A program made the position numbers and the translations under genes. A stretch of 64,000 bases of DNA from Crassaminicella thermophila (GTDB taxonomy: Bacteria > Bacillota > Clostridia > Peptostreptococcales > Thermotaleaceae): the NCBI RefSeq assembly GCF_008152325.1, contig NZ_CP042243.1:687026-751025 (forward strand), in the 5' to 3' direction. Positions within the stretch are counted from its first letter, which is position 1. Each line of letters starts with the position of its first letter. The notes under the pieces are model-generated. The model ran no database searches, had not been told where the DNA came from, and worked only from the letters and a program-made list of their open reading frames with translations. Of the stretch, positions 41,119 through 52,000 are shown in pieces.

Positions 41119-44100
41119 ATGTTCCTCGAAAAATATTATGGAATAAATAAATATGAAAAAATAGAAATAAAAGATGTTTTATTAAATCATGAAGAGTTAA
41201 ATAATCATGGGAAAGAAATCGCAAAAATGCATAGTGTATATAAAAAGCCTGCAAAGATTCGATCTCTTTTGGTAAGATTAAATAACAATTTTAAAATCAT
41301 TGCTTCTATTTATAAGTATTTAAATGAAGAAATGAAAAAAGGAAATGAGTTATCTCCTGCTTCTGAATGGCTTTTAGATAATTTTTATAAAATAGAAGAA
41401 CAAGTAAAGGTTATAAGACAAAACTTCAATAAAGATAAATTTTTAAAGCTTTATATATTAAATAATGGCTTTTTAAAGGGCTATCCTAGAGCATATGCCA
41501 TAGCTCTTGAGTTGGTTTCACATACTGATGGGAGAGTAGATGAAGAGTTATTAGTAAATTTTATAAAAGCTTATCAATATAATAGAATCCTTTCAATTAG
41601 TGAAATTTGGTCACTTGCTCTTATGATTCGACTTGCTCTTATTGAGAAAATACGAAATATAAGTGAGAAAATATATGAGAATCAAAATGAGTGGAAAAAG
41701 GTTGAAAGTATAGATTTAAAGCACCCAGAAAATCTATTGGACAATATCAAAAGGAATTTAAGCAATATTGATGAGATTAATTATTCTTATATTGAACATC
41801 TTTTAAAAAAGATAAGAAAAGATGGCTTAGAATCTGGACAGGCGATCGATTTTATAGAAAAAACACTAATAGAATTTGATACATCTATTGATAAAGTTAT
41901 AGATTTTGAGCATAAAGAACAAGCGGCAAGAAAAAATTCAATAGGAAATGCTATTATTAGTTTAAATATTGTTTCAAAATTAGATTGGAACGATATATTT
42001 GAGTCTTTATCAGTTGTTGATGAAATATTAAGGGAAGATCCTGCTAATATTTATTCAAAAATGGATTTTGAATCAAGAGATTATTATAGGCACCAAATTG
42101 AGAAAATTTCTCAAAAATGTAGTGTTCCTGAAACGCAGGTAGCGAGAAAGGTAATAGAATATGCAAAAGAGGCTAAAGATGATGATTTAGAAAAAGTAAA
42201 ACATGTAGGGTATTATATTGTGGATAAAGGTAGAAAAAAATTACTAAAAGAATTAGGATGCAAAGCTCTAAAATGTTATCTTAATGATTATCCTACTTGG
42301 GTATATTTAGTACCGATTATTCTACTTACAGGAAGTATTGTTTTATTACTAACAAATTATGCTTATAAAAATTCAAATAGTATAGCTCTAAGTTTACTTG
42401 TAGGAATAATAGCTTCTATACCAGCTAGTGATGTAGCTGTAATAATTATTAATTGGATATATACGCATAGATTCTCACCTGCTTTTTTACCAAAGCTAGC
42501 TTATAAAGATGGAATTACAGAAGATTCTAAAACTATGGTAGTTATTCCTACATTAGTGCCAAATGAAAAAACGGTAGAAGAACTATTAGAAAAGTTGGAA
42601 GTATATTTTTTAGGAAATAAAGATAAAAATTTGTATTTTGCCATAGCAGGAGATTTTAAAGACGCAAAAGAAGAGGTTCAACCACAGGATGAAGAAATTA
42701 TAAAAAAGGCATTAGAAGGGATAAAAAGATTGAATGATAAATATGCCGGTGAAGAAGAAATATTCTTTTATTTTCATAGACACAGACAGTTTTGCTCAAA
42801 ACAGCAAAAATGGATGGGATGGGAAAGAAAAAGAGGAGCATTAGTAGAGCTTAATAAACTTTTAACAGGTTCTAAGGATACATCATATTCAATCATTTCA
42901 GGGGATATTTCAAAGCTTGTAGGAAAAGTTAGATATATAATTACTATTGATGCAGATACGAACTTGCCTATTGATACAGCTAGAAAACTTATTGGAACAA
43001 TATCACATCCTTTAAATAAAGCTATATTAAATAAAGAAAAAGGAATTGTTGAAGAAGGCTATGGACTGATTCAGCCTAGAATAGGAATAGATGTAGAAAG
43101 TGCAAACAAATCATTATTTACAAGGGTTTTTGCAGGCCAAGGAGGGATAGATCCTTATACGACTGCTTCTTCTGATGTTTATCAAGATTTATTTGGAGAA
43201 GGTATTTTTACAGGTAAAGGGATTTACGATTTACAAATGTTTAATGAAGTATTCAAAGATGCTATACCAGATAATACAATACTTAGTCATGATTTATTAG
43301 AAGGAAGCTATATTCGAACAGGTCTTACTACAGATATTGAACTAATTGATGGATATCCGTCTAAGTACAATTCTTATATGATGCGTCTACATAGATGGAT
43401 TCGAGGAGATTGGCAGCTTATTAAATGGCTTTTTCCTAAAATAAAAAACAGAATGGGGAAAATTGTAAAAAATCCCCTTTCTAGATTATCAAAGTGGAAA
43501 ATTATAGACAATTTAAGAAGAAGTCTTATACCTGTAAGTGTTTTTATGTTTTTGCTATTAGGATTGACAGTTTTTCCTGGGAAATCTTATATATGGGTTG
43601 GATTTGCTATTTTCACAATTGCCTTTCCATTTGTTATGGAGTGTTTTAATTGTTTGATAAATAGATATTATAAAACTGCAGGAGAAAAAATAAATGCAAA
43701 GGTAATATACGGTTTAAAAGGAGTTTTTTATCAAGGGTTACTTTTGTTTATATTCTTACCTTATCAAGCTTATATTATGGCAGATGGTATAGTAAGAACA
43801 TTATATAGAGTATACATTTCAAAGAAGAATCTACTTGAATGGACTACTGCAGCAGATGTAGAAAAAAAATTAAAAAATGATCAATATAGCTTTTTAAAGA
43901 GAATGAAGGTAGCAGTATTTATGGGAGTATTATTTTTAATACTTGTAGCATTTAAAAAACCTATAAATTTGGCTTATGCAATTCCAATAGGACTATTATG
44001 GGTTATATCACCTGTAATTGCATATAAAGTAAGTCAAGAAGATTTAACTGAAAGGAATTTAGATGATAAAGATTTAACTATTTTAAGAAGACTAGCAAGA

Positions 44101-47100
44101 AAAACCTGGAGCTATTATGAAGATTTTGCAGGAGAAGAAGAAAACTATCTACCTGCTGATAATTTTCAAGAAGATCCACCAAATGGAATAGCACATAGAA
44201 CTTCTCCTACTAATATTGGATTTTTGCTGCTGGCTATTTTATCCGCTAGAGATTTTGGATATATTTCAACAGGAAAAATGATTGATAAAGTAGATAAAAC
44301 ATTATCTACTATTGAAAAACTAGAAACATGGAAGGGACATTTATATAACTGGTATGATACAAGAACTTTAGAAGTATTAAGACCTTTTTATGTATCAACT
44401 GTTGATAGCGGAAATTTTATTGGATATATGATTACATTAAAACAAGGATTATTAGAATATTTGAAAAAGCCTATTCTTGATAAAAACCTATTATTAGGGT
44501 TAAAAGATACGATCAAACTTGTTGATGAAAAATATTATACAGAAGTTTTTAGTAATATAGCTGAGGAAAACATTAATATAGAAGAGTGGAGAAATTTATT
44601 AGATTCCCTTTCTTTATATAGAGAAGAATCATATTGGCATAAAAAATTTTATACTATGCTATATGACTTAAAAAAAGAAACAGATAGATTTTTCATAGAT
44701 GAAAAAATAAAAGATATAGGATATGAAAAATTAAAAGAAAAGCTATATAGTATAAAAGGAGATTTAACATTTATAGAGCTTAATAATCTTTATGACGAGA
44801 TACTAAATGATATAGATAAAATTTTAAAGAAAAATAATCAAGAGAATTTATTGAATTTAAAAAATAAAATTTATAATGCTAATAAGAACATAGAAGAAGT
44901 TTTGAAAAAAACAAATGATTTGATAAATAGAATAGATAATATAGTTGAGAATGCAGATTTTACCCAACTATATGATAAAAAAAGAAATCTATTTTCAATA
45001 GGATATAATGTAGACGATGAAAAACTTACAGATTCTTACTATGATTTATTGGCTTCAGAAGCAAGGCTTATAAGTTATATAGCAATTGCTAGGAAGGAAG
45101 TTCCTAAGAAACATTGGGCAAAGCTAGGAAGAGCCCTATCTATTATAGATGGATACAGAGGATTAGTTTCATGGACAGGAACAATGTTTGAATATTTAAT
45201 GCCTCCATTAGTTATGAAAAATTATGAAAATACCCTTTTAGATGAAACATATGCTACTGTTGTAAAGGCTCAAAAAAGGTATGCTCAAAAAAGAAATGTT
45301 CCTTGGGGAACTTCAGAATCAGGTTATTACGCTTTTGATATGAATTTAAATTATCAATACAAAGCCTTTGGTGTACCAGATCTAGGCCTTAAGAGAGGGC
45401 TTATAAATGATATGGTTATATCTCCTTACTCAACCCTTTTGGCTCTTGTATTTGATCCAAAAGGAGCAATAGAGAATATAAAAAGGCTTATAAGTGAAGG
45501 CGTAGAGGGGCTTTATGGCTTTTATGAAGCTATTGATTATACACCTGAACGCATACCTTTTGAAAGTAAAAAAGGAATTATTAAAAGCTTTATGGCTCAT
45601 CATCAGGGAATGGGGTTAATTGCTTTAAACAATTATTTGAATGAAAATATTATTCAAAATAGATTTCATTCTGATCCTATTATTAAATCAGCAGAAATTT
45701 TACTACAAGAAAAGGTTCCTGTGAGAGTCATTATTACAAAAGAATATAAAGACCCTATTGAACCTTTAGAATTGTTGAAAAAAGAAGATATTCATGTTGT
45801 TAGAAGTTATAATGAATTAGAAAGTACTATACCTAGATGTCATATGCTTTCAAATGGAAAGTATTCTGTAATGGTTACAGATGGAGGAAGCGGATATAGT
45901 AAAAAGGAAAATATCCAAATTACAAGATGGAGAGAGGATGCACTTTCGAGAAAATATGGAAACTTTATATTCTTAAAGAATATTAATACAAATAAAATAT
46001 GGTCCGCAACAATAGATCCAATTAATATTAAACCTGATGGATATGAAGTAAAATTTTCTCTTGATAAAGCAGAATTTATAAGAACAGATGATAATATTGA
46101 TACTCATACAGAGATTGTAGTATCATCTGAAGACAATGCAGAAATAAGAAAAATTTCATTAACTAATCATACAGATAAGCCTGTTGTAATAGAAGTAACT
46201 AGTTATTTTGAAACAGTTTTAGCAGCACAAGCAGCAGATATAGCACATCCAGCATTTAGTAACTTGTTTATAAGGACAGAAGCTGTTCTTGCATACGATA
46301 GTATTATTGCATCAAGAAGACCAAGGCTTGATGAAAAAGATACAATATGGATGAGTCATACTATAGCAGTAGATGGAGAAACTATTGGAAATTTAGAGTA
46401 TGAAACTAATAGAGCAAACTTTATTGGTAGAGGAAGAAGTATAGGAGATGCTTTAGCAGTTACAAATTCTCTTACAAATACAACAGGGCCTGTGCTTGAT
46501 CCTATTATGAGTTTAAGAAGAAAGATAAAAATAGAGCCTGGAAATACAGCAGTAGTATCTTATATTACTGCAATAGCAAAAAATAAAGATGAAGCTATAG
46601 ACTTAGCAAGGAAGTATAATGATATTGCTTCAACTATTAGAGCATTTGATTTGGCTTATACAAGAAGTCTTGTAGAAGTTTCGTATCTTAATTTAAAACC
46701 AGATGAAATTGAAGTATATCAGGATATGATTTCTCAGATTGTTTTCTTAAGTCCAAATAGAAGAAAATATGAAGAAATATTTAAAAAGAATATTAAAGGT
46801 CAATCAGGGCTTTGGGCTTACGGAATATCTGGAGATCTACCTATTGTTTTGGTTAGTATTAAGGAAAAAGAAGAGATAGAGCTTGTTCGTGAAGCACTAA
46901 AAGCACATGAATACTGGAAAATGAAGGGTTTAGCTGTAGATTTAGTTATACTAAATGAAGATGAAAGCAGCTATTTACAGCCTCTTAAAGAGCTTTTACA
47001 TGAAATTGTTTTTTCAAAATGTGGGCATGATATGATGAATAAGCCTGGAGGAATATATATAAGAAATGCTGATATTATGAAAGAAGAAGATAGAATTCTT

Positions 47101-49647
47101 TTATATACAGTTGCACGAATAGTATTAAAAGGAGAAAATGGATCTATAAAAAGTCAGATTCGCATGAACAATTCTAAACTATTTTATTTACAAGAAAAAG
47201 TATTTAAAGACAATAAGACTTTTTATCCAAGCAAAGATGTGTCTATTGATGTTGATTATTTTAATGGATATGGTGGTTTTAGCAAGGATGGAAAGGAATA
47301 CATTATAAAGCTTAAGGAGAATATGCATACTCCTTCTCCATGGGTTAATGTTATTGCTAATAAAAAGTTTGGATTTTTAGCAACGGAGAGTGGATCAGGG
47401 TTTACATGGGCTGAAAATAGCCGTGAAAACAAATTGACTCCATGGTCTAATGATCCTGTAACAGATCCACCAGGAGAGATTGTTTATTTAAGAGATGAAG
47501 AGAATGGGCAATTTTGGTCTATAACCCCTTTGCCTATTAGAGAGAAGGAAAGCTATATAATAAGCCATGGAATGGGGTATTCTGTATATTCACATGATAG
47601 TCATGGAATCGATCAAGAGCTTACTATGTTTGTTCCAAAGGATGAATCTGTAAAAATCAACTTGATAAGACTTAAAAATAATACAAATAATAATAGAAAA
47701 ATATCTGCTACTTATTTTATTAGACCTGTACTAGGCGTTAGTGATCAAATAACTCAGCAATATATTATAACTGAAATGGAGAAAAATACACTATTTATTA
47801 AAAATGGATACAGTACAGATTTTCCAGGAAGAGTTGCATTTATCACAACATCAGAAAATATTGCATCTTATACAGGGGATAGAAGAGAATTCATTGGGCA
47901 AATAGGTGATTTAAGCAGTCCAAATGCTCTAAAAAGAGATAGTCTTTCAAAATTTGTAGGTGCTGGATTAGATCCATGCGCAGCAATACAAATATTTATA
48001 GAGCTAAAACCAAATGAAGAAAAAGAATTGGTATTCCTATTAGGGCAGGGAAAAAATTTAAAAGAAGCAGAGCTTATTATAGGAAAATATAAGAGTATAA
48101 AGACTTGTAAAGATGAATTTTATGCAGTAAAAGAGCATTGGCATGATATATTTGGAGCTATTCAAGTGAAAACGCCAGATTTATCAATGGATTTACTCAT
48201 CAATTATTGGCTTCTTTATCAGACAATATCCTGTAGGCTTTGGGCACGATCAGCTTTTTATCAATCAGGAGGAGCTTATGGATTTAGAGATCAGCTTCAG
48301 GATGCTATGAATGCAATGAGTGTAATGCCAGAAGTTACTAGAAAACAAATACTGCTTCATTGTAAGCATCAATTCGTTGAAGGAGATGTACAGCACTGGT
48401 GGCATCCAGGAGCTAAAGATAAGGGAATACGTACAAGATTTTCTGATGACCTTTTATGGCTTCCTCTTGTAACAGCAGAATATGTAATCTATACAGGAGA
48501 TGATAGCATATTGCATGAAGAAGTTTATTTTCTAGAAGATGCTCCATTGGCTGAGGATGAAGATGAAAGATATGGAATACCAAGGATATCAGAAGAAAAG
48601 GCTTCTGTTTATGAGCATTGTATAAGAGCAATCGAAAGAAGCTTAAAGTTTGGGGAGCATGGCATTCCTCTTATGGGTTCAGGAGACTGGAATGATGGAA
48701 TGAATACAGTAGGGAACAAAGGAAAAGGAGAAAGTATTTGGCTTGGATGGTTTTTGTATGATATTCTCAATAAATTTTCAGATATTTGTAAAAAAATGAA
48801 TGAAGAAGAGCGTGCAGAAAATTATATAAAAATTGCAAAGGAAATTGCAAATTCAATAGAAGAAAATGCTTGGGATGGTGAATGGTACAAAAGAGCATAC
48901 TTTGATGATGGCACTCCTTTAGGGTCAATTGAAAATACTGAATGTATGATTGATTCACTTGCTCAATCATGGGCAGTTATATCTAAAGGTGGAAGGCCTG
49001 ACAGAATAAAAACAGCAATGGATTCAGTTAAACGTCATTTGGTTAAGAAAAATGAAGGTATGATTCTTTTATTTACACCACCTTTTGATGATAGTGACCT
49101 AAATCCTGGGTATATAAAAGGATATGTGCCAGGAGTAAGAGAAAATGGAGGGCAATATACACATGCAGCAACTTGGGTTATAAATGCCTTTGCTATGATG
49201 GGGCAAGGAGATAAGGCTTGGCAGCTTTATAATATGATAAATCCTATTAACCATACACGAACATATATAGAGTGTGCTACTTATAAAGTTGAACCTTATG
49301 TTATGGCAGCAGATGTTTATGCAGTAAATCCTCATACAGGAAGAGGAGGATGGACTTGGTATACTGGTGCAGCTGGTTGGATGTACAAAGTAGGATTATC
49401 TTATATATTAGGATTAAGAAAACGAGATGATAAACTTATTATTGATCCATGTATACCAAAGGAATGGAAGGAGTATTTTATAAAGTATAGATATAAAGAT
49501 ACTCATTATGAGATTATTGTTAAAAACCCTCATGGTGTTAATAGAAATGTAGCTTATATAATGGTAGATGGAGAAAGAAAAGAAGAAAAGTACATTTTAT
49601 TAGTTAATGACCAGAAAAAGCATAAAGTAGAAGTGATTTTAGGATAA
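41119..49647 (+). CDS. Cyclic beta-1,2-glucan synthase-like giant membrane enzyme
   Basis: About 2,842 residues, the normal length of NdvB/Cgs. Order: cytosolic helical N-terminus (~1-390), two helices (~395-450), GT84 glycosyltransferase domain (~475-795: MVVIPTLVPNEKTVEELL, ITIDADTNLP, HDLLEGSYIRTGL, RLHRWIRGDWQL), further membrane helices (~805-985), glycoamylase-like domain (~1000-1540: TSPTNIGFLLLAILSARDFGY, PWGTSESGYYAFD, AHHQGMGLIALNNY), and two GH94 regions (catalytic DWNDGMN, FRDQLQDAMNAM). It would make beta-1,2-glucan from UDP-glucose, cyclise it and trim it. ATG 41107 abuts GGAGGG, so ATG 41119 is more likely the start. No exporter gene is adjacent. Confidence 0.88.
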   Translation: MFLEKYYGINKYEKIEIKDVLLNHEELNNHGKEIAKMHSVYKKPAKIRSLLVRLNNNFKIIASIYKYLNEEMKKGNELSPASEWLLDNFYKIEEQVKVIRQNFNKDKFLKLYILNNGFLKGYPRAYAIALELVSHTDGRVDEELLVNFIKAYQYNRILSISEIWSLALMIRLALIEKIRNISEKIYENQNEWKKVESIDLKHPENLLDNIKRNLSNIDEINYSYIEHLLKKIRKDGLESGQAIDFIEKTLIEFDTSIDKVIDFEHKEQAARKNSIGNAIISLNIVSKLDWNDIFESLSVVDEILREDPANIYSKMDFESRDYYRHQIEKISQKCSVPETQVARKVIEYAKEAKDDDLEKVKHVGYYIVDKGRKKLLKELGCKALKCYLNDYPTWVYLVPIILLTGSIVLLLTNYAYKNSNSIALSLLVGIIASIPASDVAVIIINWIYTHRFSPAFLPKLAYKDGITEDSKTMVVIPTLVPNEKTVEELLEKLEVYFLGNKDKNLYFAIAGDFKDAKEEVQPQDEEIIKKALEGIKRLNDKYAGEEEIFFYFHRHRQFCSKQQKWMGWERKRGALVELNKLLTGSKDTSYSIISGDISKLVGKVRYIITIDADTNLPIDTARKLIGTISHPLNKAILNKEKGIVEEGYGLIQPRIGIDVESANKSLFTRVFAGQGGIDPYTTASSDVYQDLFGEGIFTGKGIYDLQMFNEVFKDAIPDNTILSHDLLEGSYIRTGLTTDIELIDGYPSKYNSYMMRLHRWIRGDWQLIKWLFPKIKNRMGKIVKNPLSRLSKWKIIDNLRRSLIPVSVFMFLLLGLTVFPGKSYIWVGFAIFTIAFPFVMECFNCLINRYYKTAGEKINAKVIYGLKGVFYQGLLLFIFLPYQAYIMADGIVRTLYRVYISKKNLLEWTTAADVEKKLKNDQYSFLKRMKVAVFMGVLFLILVAFKKPINLAYAIPIGLLWVISPVIAYKVSQEDLTERNLDDKDLTILRRLARKTWSYYEDFAGEEENYLPADNFQEDPPNGIAHRTSPTNIGFLLLAILSARDFGYISTGKMIDKVDKTLSTIEKLETWKGHLYNWYDTRTLEVLRPFYVSTVDSGNFIGYMITLKQGLLEYLKKPILDKNLLLGLKDTIKLVDEKYYTEVFSNIAEENINIEEWRNLLDSLSLYREESYWHKKFYTMLYDLKKETDRFFIDEKIKDIGYEKLKEKLYSIKGDLTFIELNNLYDEILNDIDKILKKNNQENLLNLKNKIYNANKNIEEVLKKTNDLINRIDNIVENADFTQLYDKKRNLFSIGYNVDDEKLTDSYYDLLASEARLISYIAIARKEVPKKHWAKLGRALSIIDGYRGLVSWTGTMFEYLMPPLVMKNYENTLLDETYATVVKAQKRYAQKRNVPWGTSESGYYAFDMNLNYQYKAFGVPDLGLKRGLINDMVISPYSTLLALVFDPKGAIENIKRLISEGVEGLYGFYEAIDYTPERIPFESKKGIIKSFMAHHQGMGLIALNNYLNENIIQNRFHSDPIIKSAEILLQEKVPVRVIITKEYKDPIEPLELLKKEDIHVVRSYNELESTIPRCHMLSNGKYSVMVTDGGSGYSKKENIQITRWREDALSRKYGNFIFLKNINTNKIWSATIDPINIKPDGYEVKFSLDKAEFIRTDDNIDTHTEIVVSSEDNAEIRKISLTNHTDKPVVIEVTSYFETVLAAQAADIAHPAFSNLFIRTEAVLAYDSIIASRRPRLDEKDTIWMSHTIAVDGETIGNLEYETNRANFIGRGRSIGDALAVTNSLTNTTGPVLDPIMSLRRKIKIEPGNTAVVSYITAIAKNKDEAIDLARKYNDIASTIRAFDLAYTRSLVEVSYLNLKPDEIEVYQDMISQIVFLSPNRRKYEEIFKKNIKGQSGLWAYGISGDLPIVLVSIKEKEEIELVREALKAHEYWKMKGLAVDLVILNEDESSYLQPLKELLHEIVFSKCGHDMMNKPGGIYIRNADIMKEEDRILLYTVARIVLKGENGSIKSQIRMNNSKLFYLQEKVFKDNKTFYPSKDVSIDVDYFNGYGGFSKDGKEYIIKLKENMHTPSPWVNVIANKKFGFLATESGSGFTWAENSRENKLTPWSNDPVTDPPGEIVYLRDEENGQFWSITPLPIREKESYIISHGMGYSVYSHDSHGIDQELTMFVPKDESVKINLIRLKNNTNNNRKISATYFIRPVLGVSDQITQQYIITEMEKNTLFIKNGYSTDFPGRVAFITTSENIASYTGDRREFIGQIGDLSSPNALKRDSLSKFVGAGLDPCAAIQIFIELKPNEEKELVFLLGQGKNLKEAELIIGKYKSIKTCKDEFYAVKEHWHDIFGAIQVKTPDLSMDLLINYWLLYQTISCRLWARSAFYQSGGAYGFRDQLQDAMNAMSVMPEVTRKQILLHCKHQFVEGDVQHWWHPGAKDKGIRTRFSDDLLWLPLVTAEYVIYTGDDSILHEEVYFLEDAPLAEDEDERYGIPRISEEKASVYEHCIRAIERSLKFGEHGIPLMGSGDWNDGMNTVGNKGKGESIWLGWFLYDILNKFSDICKKMNEEERAENYIKIAKEIANSIEENAWDGEWYKRAYFDDGTPLGSIENTECMIDSLAQSWAVISKGGRPDRIKTAMDSVKRHLVKKNEGMILLFTPPFDDSDLNPGYIKGYVPGVRENGGQYTHAATWVINAFAMMGQGDKAWQLYNMINPINHTRTYIECATYKVEPYVMAADVYAVNPHTGRGGWTWYTGAAGWMYKVGLSYILGLRKRDDKLIIDPCIPKEWKEYFIKYRYKDTHYEIIVKNPHGVNRNVAYIMVDGERKEEKYILLVNDQKKHKVEVILG

Positions 49648-49680
49648 GTGCAATATCTTTAGATATTGTACTTTCCTTGT
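49646..49680 (+). terminator. Hairpin after the glucan synthase gene
   Basis: AAGTGCAATATCT (49646-49658) pairs with AGATATTGTACTT (49661-49673), one G-T pair, then TTCCTTGTT. Stem good, T-run weak. Confidence 0.6.
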
Positions 49681-49724
49681 TATATTTATCAATGAATTGG
49701 AAAATAACGCTCATAAACAAAAAG
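49680..49724 (+). repeat. Dispersed repeat C, copy 2
   Basis: Matches the complement of 35506-35549: shared AATGAATTG, AAAATAACGCTCATA and A-run. It stands between the glucan synthase terminator and the rubrerythrin gene (195 bases downstream), pointing the same way as that gene, as does copy 1 with its own. Confidence 0.65.
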
Positions 49725-49918
49725 TTTTCTTTACTAAAGCTTTGCAATTATTCGCTTTTATTTTTCATTCATAATAAAAAAAGAGAGATTAATTTGAAAA
49801 AGAGATTAGTGGAAAAGATAGAAAAATTATTATAAAAAATGTTTATAATAGATAACATTATGGTATATATATAAATGTGTGAAATTATAGAGAAAAAACA
49901 TAAGTGGAGGAGATTATA

Positions 49919-50410
49919 ATGTCAAACAAAACATTAGAAAATTTAATGGCTGCTTTTGCGGGGGAATCACAAGCAAATCGAAAATATTTAGCTTATGCAA
50001 AGAAAGCAGAAAAAGAAGGAAACAAAAATGTTGCGAAATTATTTAAAGCTGCTGCAGATGCAGAAACGCTACATGCCCATAAGCATTTTGAGGTAGCTGG
50101 AAAATTAAAATCTACAAAAGAAAATTTAGAAGATGCAGTAAATGGAGAAACTTACGAATATAAGCAGATGTATCCAGAATTTATAAAAATTGCTGAAGAA
50201 GAAGGAAATAAAGAAGCAATAAGAACTTTTACATATGCTTTAAAAGCAGAAGAAATTCATGCAAAGCTTTATAAAGAAGCACTTGAAAATATAGATAGTC
50301 AAGAGGAAGTATTTTATTATTTATGTCCAGTATGTGGAAATATTGAAAAAGCAGTTCCACAAAAATGTTTTATTTGTGGGGTACCTGGAGAAAAATTTAT
50401 TAAGTATTAA
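49919..50410 (+). CDS. rbr: Rubrerythrin
   Basis: About 163 residues. N-terminal four-helix diiron domain with paired ExxH motifs (FAGESQANRKYLAYA; AAADAETLHAHKHFE; EGNKEAIRTFTYALKAEEIHAKLY) and a C-terminal rubredoxin-type site (CPVCG and CFICG). It reduces hydrogen peroxide with electrons from rubredoxin or NADH reductases, the standard oxidative stress defence of anaerobes. ATG 49919 is preceded by GGAGGAG; GTG 49904 lies ahead of that site. Single gene with its own terminator; no clear PerR box was found upstream. Confidence 0.95.
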   Translation: MSNKTLENLMAAFAGESQANRKYLAYAKKAEKEGNKNVAKLFKAAADAETLHAHKHFEVAGKLKSTKENLEDAVNGETYEYKQMYPEFIKIAEEEGNKEAIRTFTYALKAEEIHAKLYKEALENIDSQEEVFYYLCPVCGNIEKAVPQKCFICGVPGEKFIKY

Positions 50411-50411
50411 T

Positions 50412-50449
50412 AAAAACCTCCATAATAGAAATCTATTATGGAGGTTTTT
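50412..50449. terminator. Perfect hairpin after rubrerythrin
   Basis: A 17-bp perfect stem: 50412-50428 (AAAAACCTCCATAATAG) against 50433-50449, loop AAAT. T-rich on the 3' side and A-rich on the 5' side, so it should serve the convergent opine dehydrogenase gene as well. Confidence 0.88.
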
Positions 50450-50486
50450 ATTTGATGGAATCTTTTGGGAGGAAAATAAACAAAAA

Positions 50487-51587
50487 TTAACTTGCTTTTG
50501 ATCCTGTATTTATATATTTTAAAAATTCTTCTAAATTAGTTTCATGAAGATTTAAATTTTCTAATGTTCTTCCGTTGCTGATTAAATCTTTATTTAATAC
50601 AAAACTGCCTAATTTACACACAGTTTCCATTCTCTCGCAAGGAACACCTAATTTTTTAGCTAATGAAACCATAGGAACTAATCCCATTGGGATATCTTCT
50701 AATATATATCTAGTATCAATTCTTTTTTGACCAATTATTTCTGCATAGGCAGCATTTCTCTTAACGGCATCTGATAAAGTTTCTCCTTCTGCATTATATA
50801 AAACTTTATACAGTTCTAAAACAGATGGCAATTCTAATCCTAAAGCTTTTCCTAATGCAATTCTTTCTTTATCCAAATTTTCAACAAATGCACCTACTGA
50901 TTTAGTAATTCCATCCCAATAATACTTCCATTCATGCTTTGATTCTATCATTGAAGTATTTAGTAATGAAGGGGCAGGATGCATTACTGCATTAAGATTA
51001 TTCAAACTTGTTTCTAAAACATTTTTTCCTGAAACCATTTGAGGAAAAGCTTGATTTAATTTTTTTACGACTTCATTTGTTTTAGCAGCTGGAATTGCAG
51101 CAACCAAAAGATCATTTTTAATACCTTTAATAGATGCAGTTCCAGGTTTAGATGCTCTACAAGCATAAAGTAGTGATAATGCTTCTGCAATTACTACATC
51201 TGCTTTACAGCCTTCATCATCCAATACTTTTCTAACTTCTAATGCTCCAAAGGTTGCACCAGGATGTATGAATATTATTTGTCCATCTGTAAGGTGAGGA
51301 ACTAAATTTTTTGCAATTGTTTTATGGGCTAATGCTGGAGCTACGATCATAATAATATCAGCACCTAAAACAGCTTGCTTTATATCAATAGTAGCTAGTT
51401 CTACTTTTCCAAATCCATTTACAGCACCTTCAACATGGATACCACCTTGTTTATTTATGGCCATAATAGTTTCTGGGATGATATCAAATAACCGAACTTT
51501 AAATCCTAAAACTCCTAAATGACCAGCAGCTGCTTGACCTCCATTTCCTCCACCAATAATAGCCCAAGTTAATTTGTTTTCATTCAT
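50487..51587 (-). CDS. Octopine/nopaline (opine) dehydrogenase family protein 1
   Basis: About 366 residues. N-terminal Rossmann domain with AIIGGGNGGQAAAGHLGVLG (NAD(P) binding) and VAPALAHKTIAKNLVPHL; C-terminal opine dehydrogenase domain with NLNAVMHPAPSLLNTSMIE, where the His of the family's catalytic site is found, and YILEDIPMGLVPMVSLAKKLGVP. Such enzymes interconvert N-(carboxyalkyl)amino acids with an amino acid and 2-oxo acid. About 30-35% similar by eye to the second copy at 56071. It faces away from the TRAP operon; a GntR-type operator (51633-51643) lies 46 bases before it. GGGGGCTG is a possible ribosome site. Confidence 0.85.
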   Translation of the reverse strand: MNENKLTWAIIGGGNGGQAAAGHLGVLGFKVRLFDIIPETIMAINKQGGIHVEGAVNGFGKVELATIDIKQAVLGADIIMIVAPALAHKTIAKNLVPHLTDGQIIFIHPGATFGALEVRKVLDDEGCKADVVIAEALSLLYACRASKPGTASIKGIKNDLLVAAIPAAKTNEVVKKLNQAFPQMVSGKNVLETSLNNLNAVMHPAPSLLNTSMIESKHEWKYYWDGITKSVGAFVENLDKERIALGKALGLELPSVLELYKVLYNAEGETLSDAVKRNAAYAEIIGQKRIDTRYILEDIPMGLVPMVSLAKKLGVPCERMETVCKLGSFVLNKDLISNGRTLENLNLHETNLEEFLKYINTGSKAS

Positions 51588-51632
51588 ACTTTTCAGCCCC
51601 CTTTTTAAATATCATACTGTATATATATATGA

Positions 51633-51643
51633 ATGTCCTACAA
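51633..51643 (-). promoter_or_regulatory. FadR-type GntR operator 1
   Basis: On the minus strand TTGTAGGACAT; matches the palindrome TTGTAGGACAA at 56018-56028 except the last base. Fits the FadR-subfamily pattern TGT-N3-ACA, 46 bases before the opine dehydrogenase 1 start. Confidence 0.55.
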
Positions 51644-52000
51644 CTAGACTACTACGCATCTGATAAAAAATCAATATAATTTTTAAAATTTTTATAAAAA
51701 ATAGAATATTAAATAAAATAGTACCACTTAAAAAAATGCAATAAAATGTAAAAAAATGATGAATATAATTGTTGTTTGCCAAAAATGAGAAATATGCTCA
51801 GATTATGTTATAATAATACTTATTGGAGTTAGGTTTTGTAGAATTTCAAGGTTAGAAAGAAATGATATATAATTAAAAAGTGTATAAATATAAAAAAGAA
51901 AAGGGATAAAACAACAAAAAATGTTAATTTTATAACAATAAAAAAATTCAGAAAATAACAAAAAAACTAGTGCAAAAGAAGATGAAGTATGGTATAGTAA

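Noticed and set aside
49840-49862. PerR-like box before rubrerythrin (TTATAATAGATAACA)
   Set aside because: The second half-site matches poorly (about three of seven positions), so it is not a credible PerR site.
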